Below, one piece after another: positions 48,605 through 60,315 of a stretch of 64,000 nt of DNA. The stretch spans positions 1-64,000 of the forward strand of contig JALNQF010000175.1 of the NCBI GenBank assembly GCA_028456385.1. Reading direction: 5' to 3'. Each line of letters begins with the position of its first letter. Within the stretch, counting starts at the first letter, position 1. The notes under the pieces were generated by a model that was not told the origin of the DNA, ran no database searches, and saw only the letters and a list, made by a program, of their open reading frames with translations. The position numbers and the translations under genes were made by a program. Source of the stretch: Ophiosphaerella korrae. Its lineage: Eukaryota; Ascomycota; Dothideomycetes; Pleosporales; Phaeosphaeriaceae.

Positions 48605-49578
48605 GTCATTAGATTGAGTGGTGACAATGTAACACCCACCAGAAAACAACAAGTATTTGGAAGTACTGGAGATACCTTTATAATATAGATCGCTTTTTAC
48701 CCATCTGTCACGTTGAGATGGAGAGGAATTTTCGGATTGCCTTGCTGCTCGTATTCCTGTACCATGACTGATGCCAGCTCCCAGTCAGGGAACGACGATT
48801 CTTTCTCCATAAATCGATGGGCATTTCTTAACATTCACAACATCTGCGAGAGTGGATCCGTTTGGGCCAAACTTCTATCAAAAAGTCTAGAATAGCCAGA
48901 CATTATTAGTGGTCCGAGATATACCTCAGACGTGCTGTGGGGTACGCATGAGCTGAAAGGCCCCTTCAGATGAGGCTGAGTCAACCCGAAATAGCCTGCC
49001 TCCAACCGCGACTTCAGCAAGCCACAATGGCCCTGGGTCGAAGAGAGCAAGCTCAACAGGCACCTCCATATGGAAGGCGCCCAGAATCGGACGCTCCTCA
49101 CGCCACATTTGCGAGTTGGTGTATCAATCATGGTAGTTTTGGGCGGGCCGCGTCCGCCCTGCGTCTTAGCCTCTGGTCCTGCCAACCTTGTTGGCCATCA
49201 AACACCCAGTGTGTATGTATGCAGCTTGCCTCAGTGTCCACAGACACGCGATAGCACTTCTACAAGACGTTTTATCCAGCTCATTCTGTTTACGAAGGGC
49301 AACATTCGAAGACAAGCGAAAAAAAGCGGCTCTGGAACGCCGTGTGTTGGCTCCAGTAGTGCTGCTTAGCTGCACCCCAGCACCTCAGAGACCGGCATAG
49401 ACTCAGCTTTGTCTTGGGCTTTCAAGGCTGAGCTGCACCATGCCGCTAATATGAGTAAGGTCTCATACATCGGTATATCTACCAGCCAATTCCTCTTCCC
49501 CCTCGCCGTCAATTGAACCTCCCATCCCTAATCCTACCCCACCTCAGCACCACTCGCATCCCCCCACCTCCCCCCACC
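48605..49578. other. Intergenic region between transporter and Dit1/PvcA gene
   Basis: This is 974 bp. Open frames on both strands (for example 48835-49185) have low-complexity, unsupported translations. A C-rich stretch at 49540-49578 leads into the next ATG. No RNA gene or repeat was noticed. Confidence 0.5.
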
Positions 49579-50659
49579 ATGGCTGACATCACCTCCCCCG
49601 AAACAAAAGCCACCGAGATCCTCAAGATCATCGAAAAATACGGGCTCAACTGGGAACGCACAGGAACATGGGACGGCTTCGCAACCTTCCTGCCCATTGT
49701 ACAAGGCCAAGTCGAGCGCAATGAATCCATCAAAATGCTCCTCCCAGGCTTCCCCTTCAAATCCCCCAACAGCAAGACCAAAGTCCTCGGCGTCCTCCCC
49801 GACCTTGGCGAGGAACTCGCGCTCAAACGCCTCGACTCCATCGCCGCCGCTATCGACGCCGTGTACCCCCCAGGCGCCGAAATACACATCACCTCCGACG
49901 GCCTCGTATACAACGGTGCGTAGCCAAGCGCGCCGCATGAATTACACCTAATACATATACCTAACAATCCCAGATCTCCTCGGCGTAAGCGACGAAACAG
50001 TCTGGAACTTCGGGCAGGCAGTGCGCGAAATGGCCGACGCACACGCCCTCACGCACCTCTCGTTCCTGCGGCTATGGGACCTGCTCGGGTCGACAGGCGA
50101 CTTCAAGTCGAAAGAGTACTATCTTGCGCACGCCTCAGCCATCCGATCGGAGCTCAAGTCGCGCTTTGGCGACGCGCAGTTCGAGGCCGATATGGCCAAC
50201 AAGTCCACGGCAGACATGCACATGACGCACACCAAGTACCTCGAGTTCCTCGAGCAGGACTTGCGGTACAACGAGAAGCACCTCGCGCTCGATGACGCGG
50301 GGAAAAAGGCCCACATGGCGGATACGGCGAAGGAAATGATGGGGCGGTGGAAGGCGTTTAGCGCAGCGCTGGCGAGCGTGCCGACGCAGTACGTGCGGCT
50401 GAGCATCCATGACAGCGGGGGCAGCGACAAGCTGTCCATGGCGCTGATACCGCAGCGGGAAAAGGGCGCGTTGGGCGCGACGCCGTGGCATTCTACCTTG
50501 ATTGTCGAGAGCGACGGGACGTTTACGCAGCTGCAGCGGCACAAGGTGGACACGGACAAGTACGAGCTCGTGGAGCGGTACGGGCGGGGGTATTTCTGGC
50601 GGGAGAAGGGGGCGCCGCGGGAGGTGCAGACGGCGATGGGGGTGGTGAGTCTCGAGTGA
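49579..50659 (+). CDS. Dit1/PvcA isocyanide synthase family protein
   Basis: Members of this family convert an amino acid such as tyrosine or tryptophan to an isocyanide or formyl derivative. Yeast Dit1 acts in spore-wall dityrosine formation, and related fungal enzymes make isocyanide metabolites. Exons 49579-49915 and 49974-50659 encode 340 aa. The 58-nt intron (GTGCGT donor, CAG acceptor) joins VYN to DLLGVSDE. Family landmarks are PGFPFKSPN (residues 56-64), KVLGVLPDLGEELAL (68-82), PGAEIHITSDGLVYNDLLGVSD (98-119) and a C-terminal PWHSTLIVE/YELVERYGRGYFW region. The protein is a stand-alone single domain. No P450 or oxygenase partner lies within the window, but an UNC93-like transporter is immediately upstream on the same strand. 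The substrate cannot be told from sequence alone. Confidence 0.85.
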
Positions 50660-50831
50660 AGCTCGCGTAAAGTAAACAATAGATCAAATGCAGGTCGTTA
50701 AATTCGTGTAATGCTATGCCTCAAATCGAATGAACGACGCGAAAAACATCTAAATAGCAGAAAATGCATGCACTAGTACAACAATGCTGGGCTTTTCCTT
50801 GCGGGTATGCCCCCCATATATCTCAGCTTTT

Positions 50832-53800
50832 TCAAGCGTCATGCTTGAATAGTTTCCTTAGGCTTACGCTCCACCGCCTCTTGGGCTTGGGCTCGTGGAG
50901 CCCGCTTTCTCCTGCGCTTGTCGTCGGCCTTTCCTGCGAGAATGCTTCGAGACCCCCGCTTGTTGCGGGGCGGTGGCTGCTTTTTGGTCTGTGGAGCGTG
51001 GACCAGCGTCGATGCGATGAAAGAGGCGTGGACGTCGTAGGGCGATCTACGATTCCAGGCGTAGATGGCGAGAAATGGATAGTATGGCGCGACCGGGCAG
51101 TATCCGATTCAAATGGTAAAGGCGAAAGTTGATCCAGGTCCGGCGTGGCGAAAGGGAGTGGGGTGGAAGGGCGACTTTTCTTGATGAGCAGGGTTCGAGG
51201 ACGAGTTCTGGGGACGACATTAGTTTGGTTTGCTTCATGGGTTTGACGCATGACTTACGGCTTGTTGTGCTTCTCCAATTGATGGAGCTGTGTTTTGCTC
51301 TCTTTCAAGCTCTTGCGAAGATCGTGTCGCGCCTTCTTGTTATCCTTGAGTTGGATCGCTTGCTCGTCTCTCAACATGCGTATTCGCTCGATGTCGCTCG
51401 CCCACGCCTCGAGATCCTCTTGTCTAGACATGGCGCTAGCACGTGTTGCCGGCCTGTCATGTAGCACGCTTGGTCGACCAAAGCTAGTTGGTCGACTCAG
51501 CACGCTTCCAGGCCTGGAGCTCCTTGTATGCTGGGTAGATGGGCTGGACGGAACCGAATCCGCTACAGGCTCCAATCCCCATTCCTCCAGGGTTTCGGAA
51601 TGGCGAATCTTCTCTTGAAGCGTGGCTACCAAGCGCTCAAAAGTCTTCTTATCCTCTCTCAAGGCCAGAACTTCTTGTCGTAATGCCTTGACCTCCGGAT
51701 CTTCTTCATCGCTCGCCAGACGCTCTTTCGAACTCTTCTCCTGCGCACCCGCCTGGCCTCGATTCGCCCTCCTGATATGCTTCTCATACTTTGCCCTCAA
51801 CTCGTTATACGCAGAGTTCATCGACCTCATCCTCCCGTCACTCGATGACTTCAACTCATTGGCAAATCTTTCCTTTTCTGACAGGCGTTCTGCCATTTCC
51901 TCCTTGCCCTTGACAAGCGAACTCATCTCCTCCATCTGCTCATCAACAATATGCTGCAGCTTCTCGTTCTCGCTCATCAACACCTCAATTTCAGTATCCT
52001 TGCCCGACAACCTGCGCTTATACTTCAACTTCGCGTTGCGCGCAGCGTCAAGCTTAGCCTGAGACTCGTCCACAAACTCTTCCAAGCGTTTTTCACTTTC
52101 TTCAAAAGCGACCTCAGCATGTGCCATGTCTTTTTCTACGCGTTCGAGGAAGGCTTCGAGGCGCTGGTTTGTGTCCTGCACTTTTTCTAAATCCTTTTCG
52201 GCGGAGGCGACGCGGTCTAGGAGGTCTTTCTCGGATTCAGTAAGCTTGGTGTTTGCTGTGCGGAGAGTGTGGATGTCTTTGTCGGCTTCAAGGAGCCGGG
52301 ATTGCACGCCGTCGCTTTCGATCTCGGCGATATCAAGACGCATGCGGGCCGCTCGAAGTTCATTCTCAAACCCGGCTGCACGCTGGACCGCATCATCAAT
52401 CTCCTTTTCGAGCTTCGCATTCGTGGCTTGGAGGTCTGTCATCTCTTGCTTTACCTTGACTGCTTCGGCGTCAAGACTAGCCTTTTCCGACTCCAGCTTG
52501 TCAAGCTGCAAACGAGTAGACGAGATATCTCCCTGAAGCTTATCAGCCTGCTCTTCCGTCTCGGCCTTTTGACCTCGGACATCGACAAGTTCTTGCTCTG
52601 TCGTAGATATCTTCACTGTAAGCGAAGCACAGCGGGACTCAAAATCATCAAGCCGCACGCGTGCTTCATCCAACCTGCCCTCCAAATTGATCTTGCTCTG
52701 TCGGAGCGTGCCAAGTTCCACGTCTGCGTCTTTCAGCTTCGACGTGGTCGCCTCAGCGTCCGCCAACTGGAATCGAGCAGCTGCAAGATCGCCTTCCAGC
52801 GCCTCCATCTTTGCTTGGTTCTGTCGAGCGGTACTTAACCGCTCTTCAAGATCCGCATGCGACTTCTGCACTTCTTTAAGCTTGCTTTCTACTGCTGACT
52901 TTTCACCCCGGATTTGCTCGAGCTCGTCCTCGCGCTCTGTCAGCTTCGATTGCAATGCTGCGACCTCCGCCTCCACAGTGCGTAACTGCGATTGGGTAAA
53001 TTGGAACTGGCTCTCGAGTTCATCGTGAGCATGCTGCGAAGTTCGCAGACGATCTTCTAGCGTCATTTTTGAGCGCTGAGATTCAGTTATTTCGTCCCGT
53101 AGGGCCGATAGCTCGGTCCGTGTATGGCTCGCGTCGGACTCCGCCTCCGCGAGTTTTGACTGTGCAGACTGTAGTTGGCTTTCCACATCCGCTATCATGG
53201 CCATGGCGTCGCGCAACCTACGTTCTACCTCTTCTTTGGACTCCTGGGCTTCACCTAGCCGGCTTTGGAGCTGCGTGACCTCGGTGCCAGAGGCCTCCTG
53301 GACACTACGCAAACTCTCTGCAACCTTAGCCTGTGCATCGCGACTGTCTTTAAATGCGATTTCCAGCTCCGACACTGCCGTTTCCAGCGCTTGTCGCTCA
53401 TCGTCCATAACCCCTAGCCGCGATACCACCTCTTCTTCAGCCCGTCGACTCTTACTCAGCCCGTCCTCAAGCTCACCAACCTTCCCTCTCAACTCCCCAC
53501 TCTCACCCCTCGCGCGCTCCAAATCCGACCGCACAGCCTCAACCTCCGTCTGGAGCTCATTCTTTACCCGCAGCGTCTCGCCAAGCCGCGACTCCAACTG
53601 CTCGTCAGACGCCTGTAGGTCGCGCAATTCCTCCTGCAGCGAAGCCTTCAGTTTCTCTGACGTATCGAGCGTCGCTTGCAGGCTCGCAACCGAAAGCTGC
53701 AGCTCACGGTGTTGCTCCTGAAGGCGCTGTGCGTCGTCTTCACGCTGGCGATCGGCATCCGCATGAGCAGCGCGAACGTCACGCACGTACTCTTCTAGCG

Positions 53801-55901
53801 CGGCTTCGCGCTCTTTCGACGCATCGAGCTGGTGTTGCAGGTCCGTGGCTGATGCTTTTAATTCGCGGAGTTCTGAATCTTTCATGCGCGCTACTTCGCG
53901 GAGGGAGAAGAGCGATTGTCGCGCGTCTTTGAGGTCTGCCTCGATCGACACTTTTTCATCTTGGAGGACTTCGAAGGTGGCTTGAGATTCAGCGTCGATG
54001 AATTCCAGTGAGCGGATGTGTTTTTGCGCGGCCTGTAGGTCGACGCCGAGTGTGTTGAGAGATGAACGGAGTGTTTCTAGTTCGGATTGGAGGTTGCATT
54101 TCTGCGTCTTCTCGTGCTCTAGAGCGTGTTGGACAGCATGTAGTTCTTTTTCTACTTCCCCCTTGGCGGTTTGCATGGAGCTCAAATCAGAAGCTAAGCG
54201 CGAGTGCCTCTCAACCTCCATTCCTCGGCTGGCTTCCAAGGTTGTCAACTCATTTCGCAGCGTCGCGAGGGCTTCTTCTCTCTTTATCTTGTTGCTCTCT
54301 GATTGTTTGATCTGCTCTCGTAGGGACGCAATAAGCCCCCCTCCAATCTCAAGCTTCTTTACATTACCGAGAATATCCTGCTCGTGCTCGGCGATTTGCT
54401 TCTGTAAAATCTGCTCGTATTTTGAGCCGCGGTCCAGGCGTTGTCTCAGCTCTTCAATCGAGTTCTCTTTCTCCTGAAGCTGATTGCGAAGAGACGACTC
54501 GTTGCGCTGAGCGGTGTCGAGCTTATCCTGGAAGTCCTTTAGATTCCGTTCCAGAGTCGCCGTGTGTCTTTCGAATTCTTCAAGCTGCGTGCTGCAGTCC
54601 TCGAGCTGTTCCGTCAAGCTATCTTTTTCATCCTGCAGAGCATGAATCTCCTTCTGTTTGTCTTCGCCGCCTTGCTGCAGACTTGCCAACTCCATATTCT
54701 TTGTTCGCAGTTTCTGCTTCAGACTTTGCTCTAGGCCGGTGGATACCTCGAGTTGTAGTTTAGTAGACTCTAGAGCCTCTTCAACCGCCACTCGGGCACC
54801 CTCCAGGGCGGTAATGTGGGATCTCTGCTCCTCAATCTCCTTCTCGAGATCGCTCTTGGAGTCTTCCAAGACCCTGCTATCGTCCTTGCTCTTCGCACAC
54901 TCAGCTTGCAGCTCGTTGATGCGCCGTCGACACGCTGAAAGCGCCTGATCCGACTCGCGCTTCGCCCGAACCAGCCGACTATCCGACGTTCGAATCTCAG
55001 TCGGCGAGGCCAGCCCAGGCGTAAATTCCCAGTCCGCCTCATTCCACGACGACGATGTCGAGCGAGGCGGCGTCCTCGGATTAGCCATGGCCTTCATAGG
55101 CAAATTCGCCAGCCGCTGAGGCGGCGAAGGAGGCGGGGAAAGGCTCCACGAGCGACGCTGCTGAGCCTCGCCAGGGCTGGCATACTGTAGCGTCAACATG
55201 GACGCCCGTTCCAGCGCCTCCAGTATATCCTTATTCCGCCCCTCCTCAATCCGAAGCGACCTCTTCAATTCCGCAACCCGCTTCTCCGCATCCCTCTCAG
55301 ATAAATACACGTTTTTCCTACTCTTCGCCAGATTCCGCGCGCTCGTGGCAATCTGCTTCTCCTTAACCGATATATTGACCGCCATGCGCAGCGCCAACCG
55401 CCGCAACGACGCAACCGACCGCTTCGCCTCGGCACCAGCAACCTGGTGGGCCTTGAGCTCTGCCCGCAGCGAGTTGCGCTGCGTCTTGATGTAGTTGAGA
55501 TGTGCCCAGTTGGAAATAGGGGTCAGGCTTTCGTCCCTCGCGCTGGGCTCCGGCGTGCTCGCGCCATCGTCATTGCGCTTGCACACGCCCCAATAATCGA
55601 CGAAGCTGTCCTGCATGGACGAGATGGAGCGCTCCATGTGCGGCGTCACAGGCGGCCGCGCAGCCCCGCGCCTCACCATGCCCTTGGACAGCAAATTGTC
55701 AACGGCGGTGCGAGCGCGCGGCGGCGCGTTAGGACGGTCAGGACGCTCATCCGGGGGCCGAAGGGACGACATGTGCGTTGTGGAATCGAGGTAATCATGG
55801 GTCGGCACGGAGCAATGGTGCTGGATCTTTTCTAGAAATTTAGCAGTCGGGGTCGGGGCTGGGTCGTCAGCCACGCGACTATCGAATGTTTCTTTGGACA
55901 T
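50832..55901 (-). CDS. Very long coiled-coil protein
   Basis: Exon 1 is 55901-51259 and exon 2 is 51207-50832, giving 1,672 aa. The 51-nt intron has a GTAAGT donor, an ACTAAT branch and a CAG acceptor. The first 100 or so residues are Pro/Arg-rich and probably disordered. Residues about 130-230 are helical and basic. From about 320 to 1430 the sequence is nearly unbroken heptad-type coiled coil rich in Glu, Lys, Leu, Gln and Ser, without Pro. The C-terminus is Ser/Pro/Arg-rich and basic. No motor, SMC head or other catalytic motif was seen. It could be a structural, spindle-pole, septal or trafficking scaffold, but the family is not recognised. The ATG at 55901 (MSKETF) is preferred. An upstream in-frame ATG at 56000 would add a hydrophobic Pro-rich stretch and seems less likely. 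Confidence 0.85.
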
Positions 55902-56532
55902 TGGCGTGTGCCGGTGCGGTGCGGGCCCGGGGGCAGCAGGATGCAGGCACGGACGGGAAAGCAGCACGAGCGCGCAAATCAATGGGATGACGACGGGCAC
56001 GGGCGAGATGGAACCACGACGGCGAGACGGCGGCGGCGGGTCTGCCGGCGAGCAGCAGGACTGAGCCTGCAGTCTCTACCCGAGGGAATACTGGAGGGTG
56101 GAGAGCAGGAAAGGAAACATTCGGCTTGAAGGGAACGGAAAGGCACAAGTTGCAGCGAGGTGACCCGCCACGACGACCGAATTGTTGGCTGCTGGCGCAT
56201 CGCCTAGCATGGATGGCCCGGGATGGCATCCTGGCCGCGACGTGGTCGCGCGTCGGGTCGTGAAAATGACATGGCTTGGCCCAGTGCCGTTCGTGCCATT
56301 ACTCGTGGCTGCTCGCATCCTTCATCATCAGCGTGAACAACGCAATCACAGTCAGATCCATGAGAACCATGCCACATTTCCGGTGATGTGGGGTGACCTG
56401 TCTTGCATGGCGGCGTGAGCCGCCGACACCCACGTCCCAGCCTCCCGGACCAGCGCGCGCTGTCTCACTGCATGTGATGTGACATCATTACATTGAACGC
56501 CCACTGGACGTGATAGGATTAGATTTCCAACT
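55902..56532. other. Intergenic region between coiled-coil gene and acyl-CoA dehydrogenase
   Basis: This is 631 bp, probably the coiled-coil gene's promoter and 5' leader and the dehydrogenase 3' end. It is GC-rich near 55,910-56,060. No coding or RNA feature is supported. Confidence 0.5.
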
Positions 56533-57948
56533 CTATTTTGTGTATTTCTTTTGCAGCGCTTTTGCAATGGTCGTCAGCTGGATGTTGCTGGTGCCCTCGT
56601 AGATCGCGCCAATCTTGCTGTCCCTGAAGTACTTCTCGGCAAGACCCTCACGGACGAAGCCCATGCCGCCCATCCACTCAACCGCCTGGCCAGATACCTT
56701 TCCTGCAACCTGTGAGGCGTACAGCTTGGCCATGGCGGCATCCATGACAAAGTCCTCCCCAGCCTCCTTCTTGCGGGCTGCGTTGTAGACCAGCGCCCGT
56801 GCGGCTTGGATCTCAGTCCAGGCTTGGGCGAGTTGATGCTGCATGCCCTGGAACTCACCAATGAGCTGGCCGAATTGCTTGCGGTCGTTCCATACGTAGC
56901 TGGGTTTTATCAGTGTAGGGTCCAGCCTTGTTGGTAATACACTCACCCAGCAGCGTTCTCCCAAGCGCCCAATGCCAGACCAGTCATTTGGGCAGCAATG
57001 CCAATACGTCCCTCGTTCAGAAGGCCAATGGCGTACTTGTAGCCTTCAAACTCCTTGCCGAGCAGATTGCCTTTGGGTATCTCTACATCGTCAAAGTTGA
57101 TGACACAAGTACTGCTGGCCTTGATTCCAAGCTTCTTCTCCTTCTTTGCAATCGAGAAGCCAGGGGTGCCCTTCTCCACGATAAAAGCCGTGATGCCCTT
57201 GTACTTCTTGCTTGGATCGAGATTGGCAAAGACGATGAAGAAGTTGGCCTCGACGCTGTTCGTTATCCACATCTTGCTTCCGCTGATCATGTATCCATTG
57301 TCTGTTCGTGTTGCCTTAGTGGCAAGTGCAAAGGCATCTGATCCCGAGACAGGCTCTGAAAGACAGAACGAGCCTACAGTGTTGGTGGCCAGCTTGGGTA
57401 GCCACTCCTTCTTGAGCTTCTCCGAACCCCACTTCAAGATTGCAGTATTCACTAGCGTATTGTGAACATCGCACATGACGCTGACACTTGGGTCTACTCG
57501 TGCTAATTCCTCAATGGCAATGATGGCAGATGTGAAGTTCATGCCAGAGCCACCATATTCCTCTGGTATTTCGATGCCCATGAGCCCTTGCTCAAATAGC
57601 TGCTCGACCACTGCAGGGTCCATGGATTCTGCCTCGTCCATATCTCGAACCTTGGGTAGGACGACATCGTTGGCAAACTTGGAGACAGAATCGCCCATGA
57701 GCACTTCAGTCTCGGAGAGGTGAGTGATGGGCGTAGGTGGAACATCAGAAATGTCCAATGCGTCGCGACGTGCGGCTGTCTTTGAGAGACATCGTATTCT
57801 AAGGCAGATTCGTGAGCATTTTACATTTCGCCTTTGATTCTGAAATCAATACATACTGCGGGGTGGCGCGCACAGCTGGTCGCAAAGTACGCGGCGATGC
57901 TGTGGCAGTGCGCAGGAGCGGCCTAAGCGATCTTGAAATTGAAGCCAT
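56533..57948 (-). CDS. Mitochondrial acyl-CoA dehydrogenase, short/branched-chain type
   Basis: This is an FAD enzyme that oxidises short or branched acyl-CoA to the 2-enoyl-CoA, feeding electrons to ETF in fatty-acid or Ile/Val breakdown. Exons are 57948-57857, 57798-56947 and 56899-56533, giving 436 aa. Introns are 58 nt (GTATGT...TAG) and 47 nt (GTGAGT...CAG). Residues 1 to about 40 are rich in Arg, Ser and Ala with no acidic residue, a mitochondrial presequence. The N-terminal helical domain is followed by the signature FCLSEPVSGSDA (175-186), the middle beta domain with WITNSVEANFF, and the C-terminal domain with YEGTSNIQ, whose Glu (about 416) is the usual catalytic base position. The whole matches ACADSB-like enzymes best; short-chain specificity is inferred by similarity only. 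Two CCAAT boxes lie about 180-200 bp upstream. Confidence 0.92.
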
Positions 57949-58488
57949 GGCGTGAGAAGGATGTGTAAAATCGACAGGGAGAAATGTATGTTGAGCGTAA
58001 ATACACACAAAGCTGAGAGTCGCCGCACACGTCAAGCCGAGGCAGCATATCCACTGTGGCGGTTAGCCGATCTAAGCCGTGCTACAATTTTCCGGGGTTG
58101 CGGAGGGCGTATCACATGCTTGACTGCCAATCATTGTCTGCAGCACCCAATCAGATTCGAATATCTTTCCTCTTCCTACGCGGAGCCATAACCCGCCCGA
58201 GATATGTCCGTTTCCATGTACAGCATTTCTTGCACGGACACACGCTTGCAGCTAGCAGTCAACGCAGAACCAAAGCGCACCACTTGGTACGAGGGTTGGT
58301 CGCCAGTTCAGTTCGCTGTTGGCCAGTTCGTACGACTCCCACTCATGATACAGTACAAAAGTGATCAAAATGCCGCCCTAATCCGTACCCTGTCAACATT
58401 TTCATCACTTAAACACCGTAGAAATATAGGGTTCATTAACCTCTTCAACCTATAGCCCGGCTTACAACATATACACCATCTTTGCGTC
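57949..58488. other. Intergenic region upstream of acyl-CoA dehydrogenase
   Basis: This is 540 bp and holds the dehydrogenase promoter and the Rmd5 gene's 3' end. Apart from the CCAAT pair listed separately, no feature stands out. Confidence 0.5.
58127..58151 (-). promoter_or_regulatory. Paired CCAAT boxes upstream of acyl-CoA dehydrogenase
   Basis: CCAATCA occurs twice, at 58127-58133 and 58147-58153 (plus-strand reading), 20 bp apart and about 180-205 bp before the ATG at 57948. CCAAT is the site of the fungal HAP/CBC complex, which often controls mitochondrial genes. Binding is inference. Confidence 0.35.
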
Positions 58489-59847
58489 CTACAGCACGAC
58501 CTTTTTTGCCTCCCTGGGGTGGCTTTCGTTGGGACAATATGGACACTTGAAGCGGGTGGCTTTGGATATCTTCTCGAGAGATTCTTGGGCAATAACATGA
58601 CCGCAGGGCATCATCATCGGAGGGTTGGCATCGGTAGTTTGCTCTTTGGAGACCGGGCAAACGAAGATGGAGTGGAAATGGTATGGTGTTGGCAGTGGGA
58701 TTTCGACCTTCACGGTGTCAGTATGTAGTAGATAGCCAAGTGTTCAGGATAGCAGCCTACTGGTAATTCATCCTGCGTCGTCCACTCGGTGCGCTTCTCC
58801 TTCATGATACTTTGCATCTTTAGGAGATATGGGAGTGCGATTGCGCCAGCAGTTGCAGCAATGAATAATGGCGAATCAGCACTGAGGCCTAGCAATGAGC
58901 AAAACTCTCTGTTGAATGAGTGTGCTACTTCCTCCCACGCCGAGGGGTTGTAGAATATATTCTGGTAAGGTGATTCTTGCACATTCTGCCAATATGCCAT
59001 GGCGCCCATGAGCTTCTGCACCTCACGCGTGTAACGCTTCTGAAACATGCCGAATCTCTGCAGTGCATATTGATAAGCGCGAAGAGGGCCGTCGGGAGAG
59101 TCTTGCATGTATTCGTCCTGGTCTTGGCCAACAAACAGACTCACGTATTGTAGACTACAGAGGTCAAACTCGAGATTACTGCCTCTTGCCTCTAGAATGT
59201 CGCTCCTTTCTTCCGCCCACTGAATGGCAGGTTCGAGGTTCTTCGAGTTACGCAACTCGTGTAGAATGTGATACATTTGTGCAAACTGCTGCTGGAGCTT
59301 TTCTGAGCTAAAGGTGCCCTCGGCCAGATCCTTTTCCCACGACTCTCGGAAGTATGGGTTGGGGGTGTTGGGGGTTGGTTCGGGGTGTGGTGGGCGGCGG
59401 TTGGCTTCTTCTATAAAGGTAGTGGCAACACCGAACTGGCCTTCGCGGAGGAGGTGCATGGCTATGGCACGATTAATGAGGGAGGGGTGCGACGAAAGAG
59501 CGTCATTTTCGGCGGACGGCAGCGGCTTGTCTCTGAACTTCCGGTCCAGCACCTTGCCGTACTTGTTGAGGCCGGCATAGATGGGCTTGAGGTCTTTCTG
59601 GGAGGCCTCGAGCGTCTTCTTGAACGGATCCTGCAGCTTCGCGAGCGTCACCGGGGCCGTGTGGGGGTCTAGTCGCATGCTTTTTAGCAGGCTGGCGTCA
59701 ACACACACATACAGCAGGAGGCATACCAGCAGCAATCTTAGCACGAGCTGCAGTGAGCAAGTCAATCGCCTTTTGCACGTCGTTGATGCTGGTCGAGAGG
59801 TTTGCACTGCTCTCGAAGAGCTCCACCTGCTCGCGGAGGTCGTCCAT
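58489..59847 (-). CDS. RMD5: GID/CTLH ubiquitin ligase RING subunit Rmd5 (Gid2)
   Basis: Rmd5 is one of the two RING-type subunits of the GID E3 ligase, which marks gluconeogenic enzymes for breakdown in yeast. Exons are 59847-59727, 59668-58761 and 58707-58489, giving 415 aa (yeast about 420, human RMND5A 391). Introns are 58 nt (GTATGC...CTAG) and 53 nt (GTAGGC...AAG); the second joins DELP to VEIPLPTP. An N-terminal helical segment is followed by CTLH/CRA-type helices (about 140-320). The C-terminal GID-type RING has CPVSKEQ at 360-366, PCGH at 377-380 and CPYCP at 398-402. It lacks the full set of eight zinc ligands, as is normal for this degenerate RING. The start ATG gives [13 protein letters not shown]. 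Confidence 0.9.
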
Positions 59848-60315
59848 GGTGGTAGGCCTCGGTTTACTATGGTGCAAAAGATGGTATTACGGCCAGAGCT
59901 GCAGTCAGCCAAGCAGAAGGGAAGGACTGTGTTGTATCCAGCAGACTAGTCCATTGCGGCCCATGGTTCAAGTGCTGCACTGACTGGTGTTGGTGTTGGT
60001 GACGGTGTGGTGGGTGGGCGTGCGTGACGGGGGTCTGCTATCTAAAGTCGCGGCATGACGCGCACGTCAACCTGCAGAACTCCTCTGTGTACCTACGCCA
60101 AACTTGCTTACAGTCAAGCTCTACACCCCCATTGCAGCCCCTTCACATGCCCGTGTTCTCTCTTGATCATGCATAGCTCGCAGACAATCCCATCGTCAGC
60201 ACCAACCTTCCTCCGGCCCACGCTCTGTGAAGCCACCCGGGGACAGCAGAGTAACTTTCGGCCCGCACTGGCACCATGAGAGCCAGAATTAATACCTCAT
60301 ATCCCCAATCACAAG
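59848..60315. promoter_or_regulatory. Divergent promoter region between Rmd5 and Stb6-like genes
   Basis: This 468-bp region separates two start codons facing away from each other. No classic TATA box is evident. No other gene is seen in it. Confidence 0.45.

Noticed and set aside
48835..49185. Minus-strand 116-codon frame between the transporter and the Dit1/PvcA gene
   Set aside because: Low-complexity Gly/Pro/Arg/Ser content, competing frames on both strands, no intron or start context and no recognisable motif.
51295..55835. Many Ser-rich plus-strand frames opposite the coiled-coil gene
   Set aside because: They are the mirror image of Glu/Leu-rich heptad codons on the minus strand and have no independent support.
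55902..56000. Upstream ATG at 56000 as the coiled-coil protein start, giving a signal-like N-terminus
   Set aside because: The added stretch is Pro/His-rich without a clean cleavage site, and the rest of the protein has no secreted or membrane character.
59669..59726. Alternative 21-nt intron in the Rmd5 gene using the GTATGT inside the first intron
   Set aside because: Too short to splice. The 58-nt intron from GTATGC to CTAG fits the phase and gives [15 protein letters not shown].
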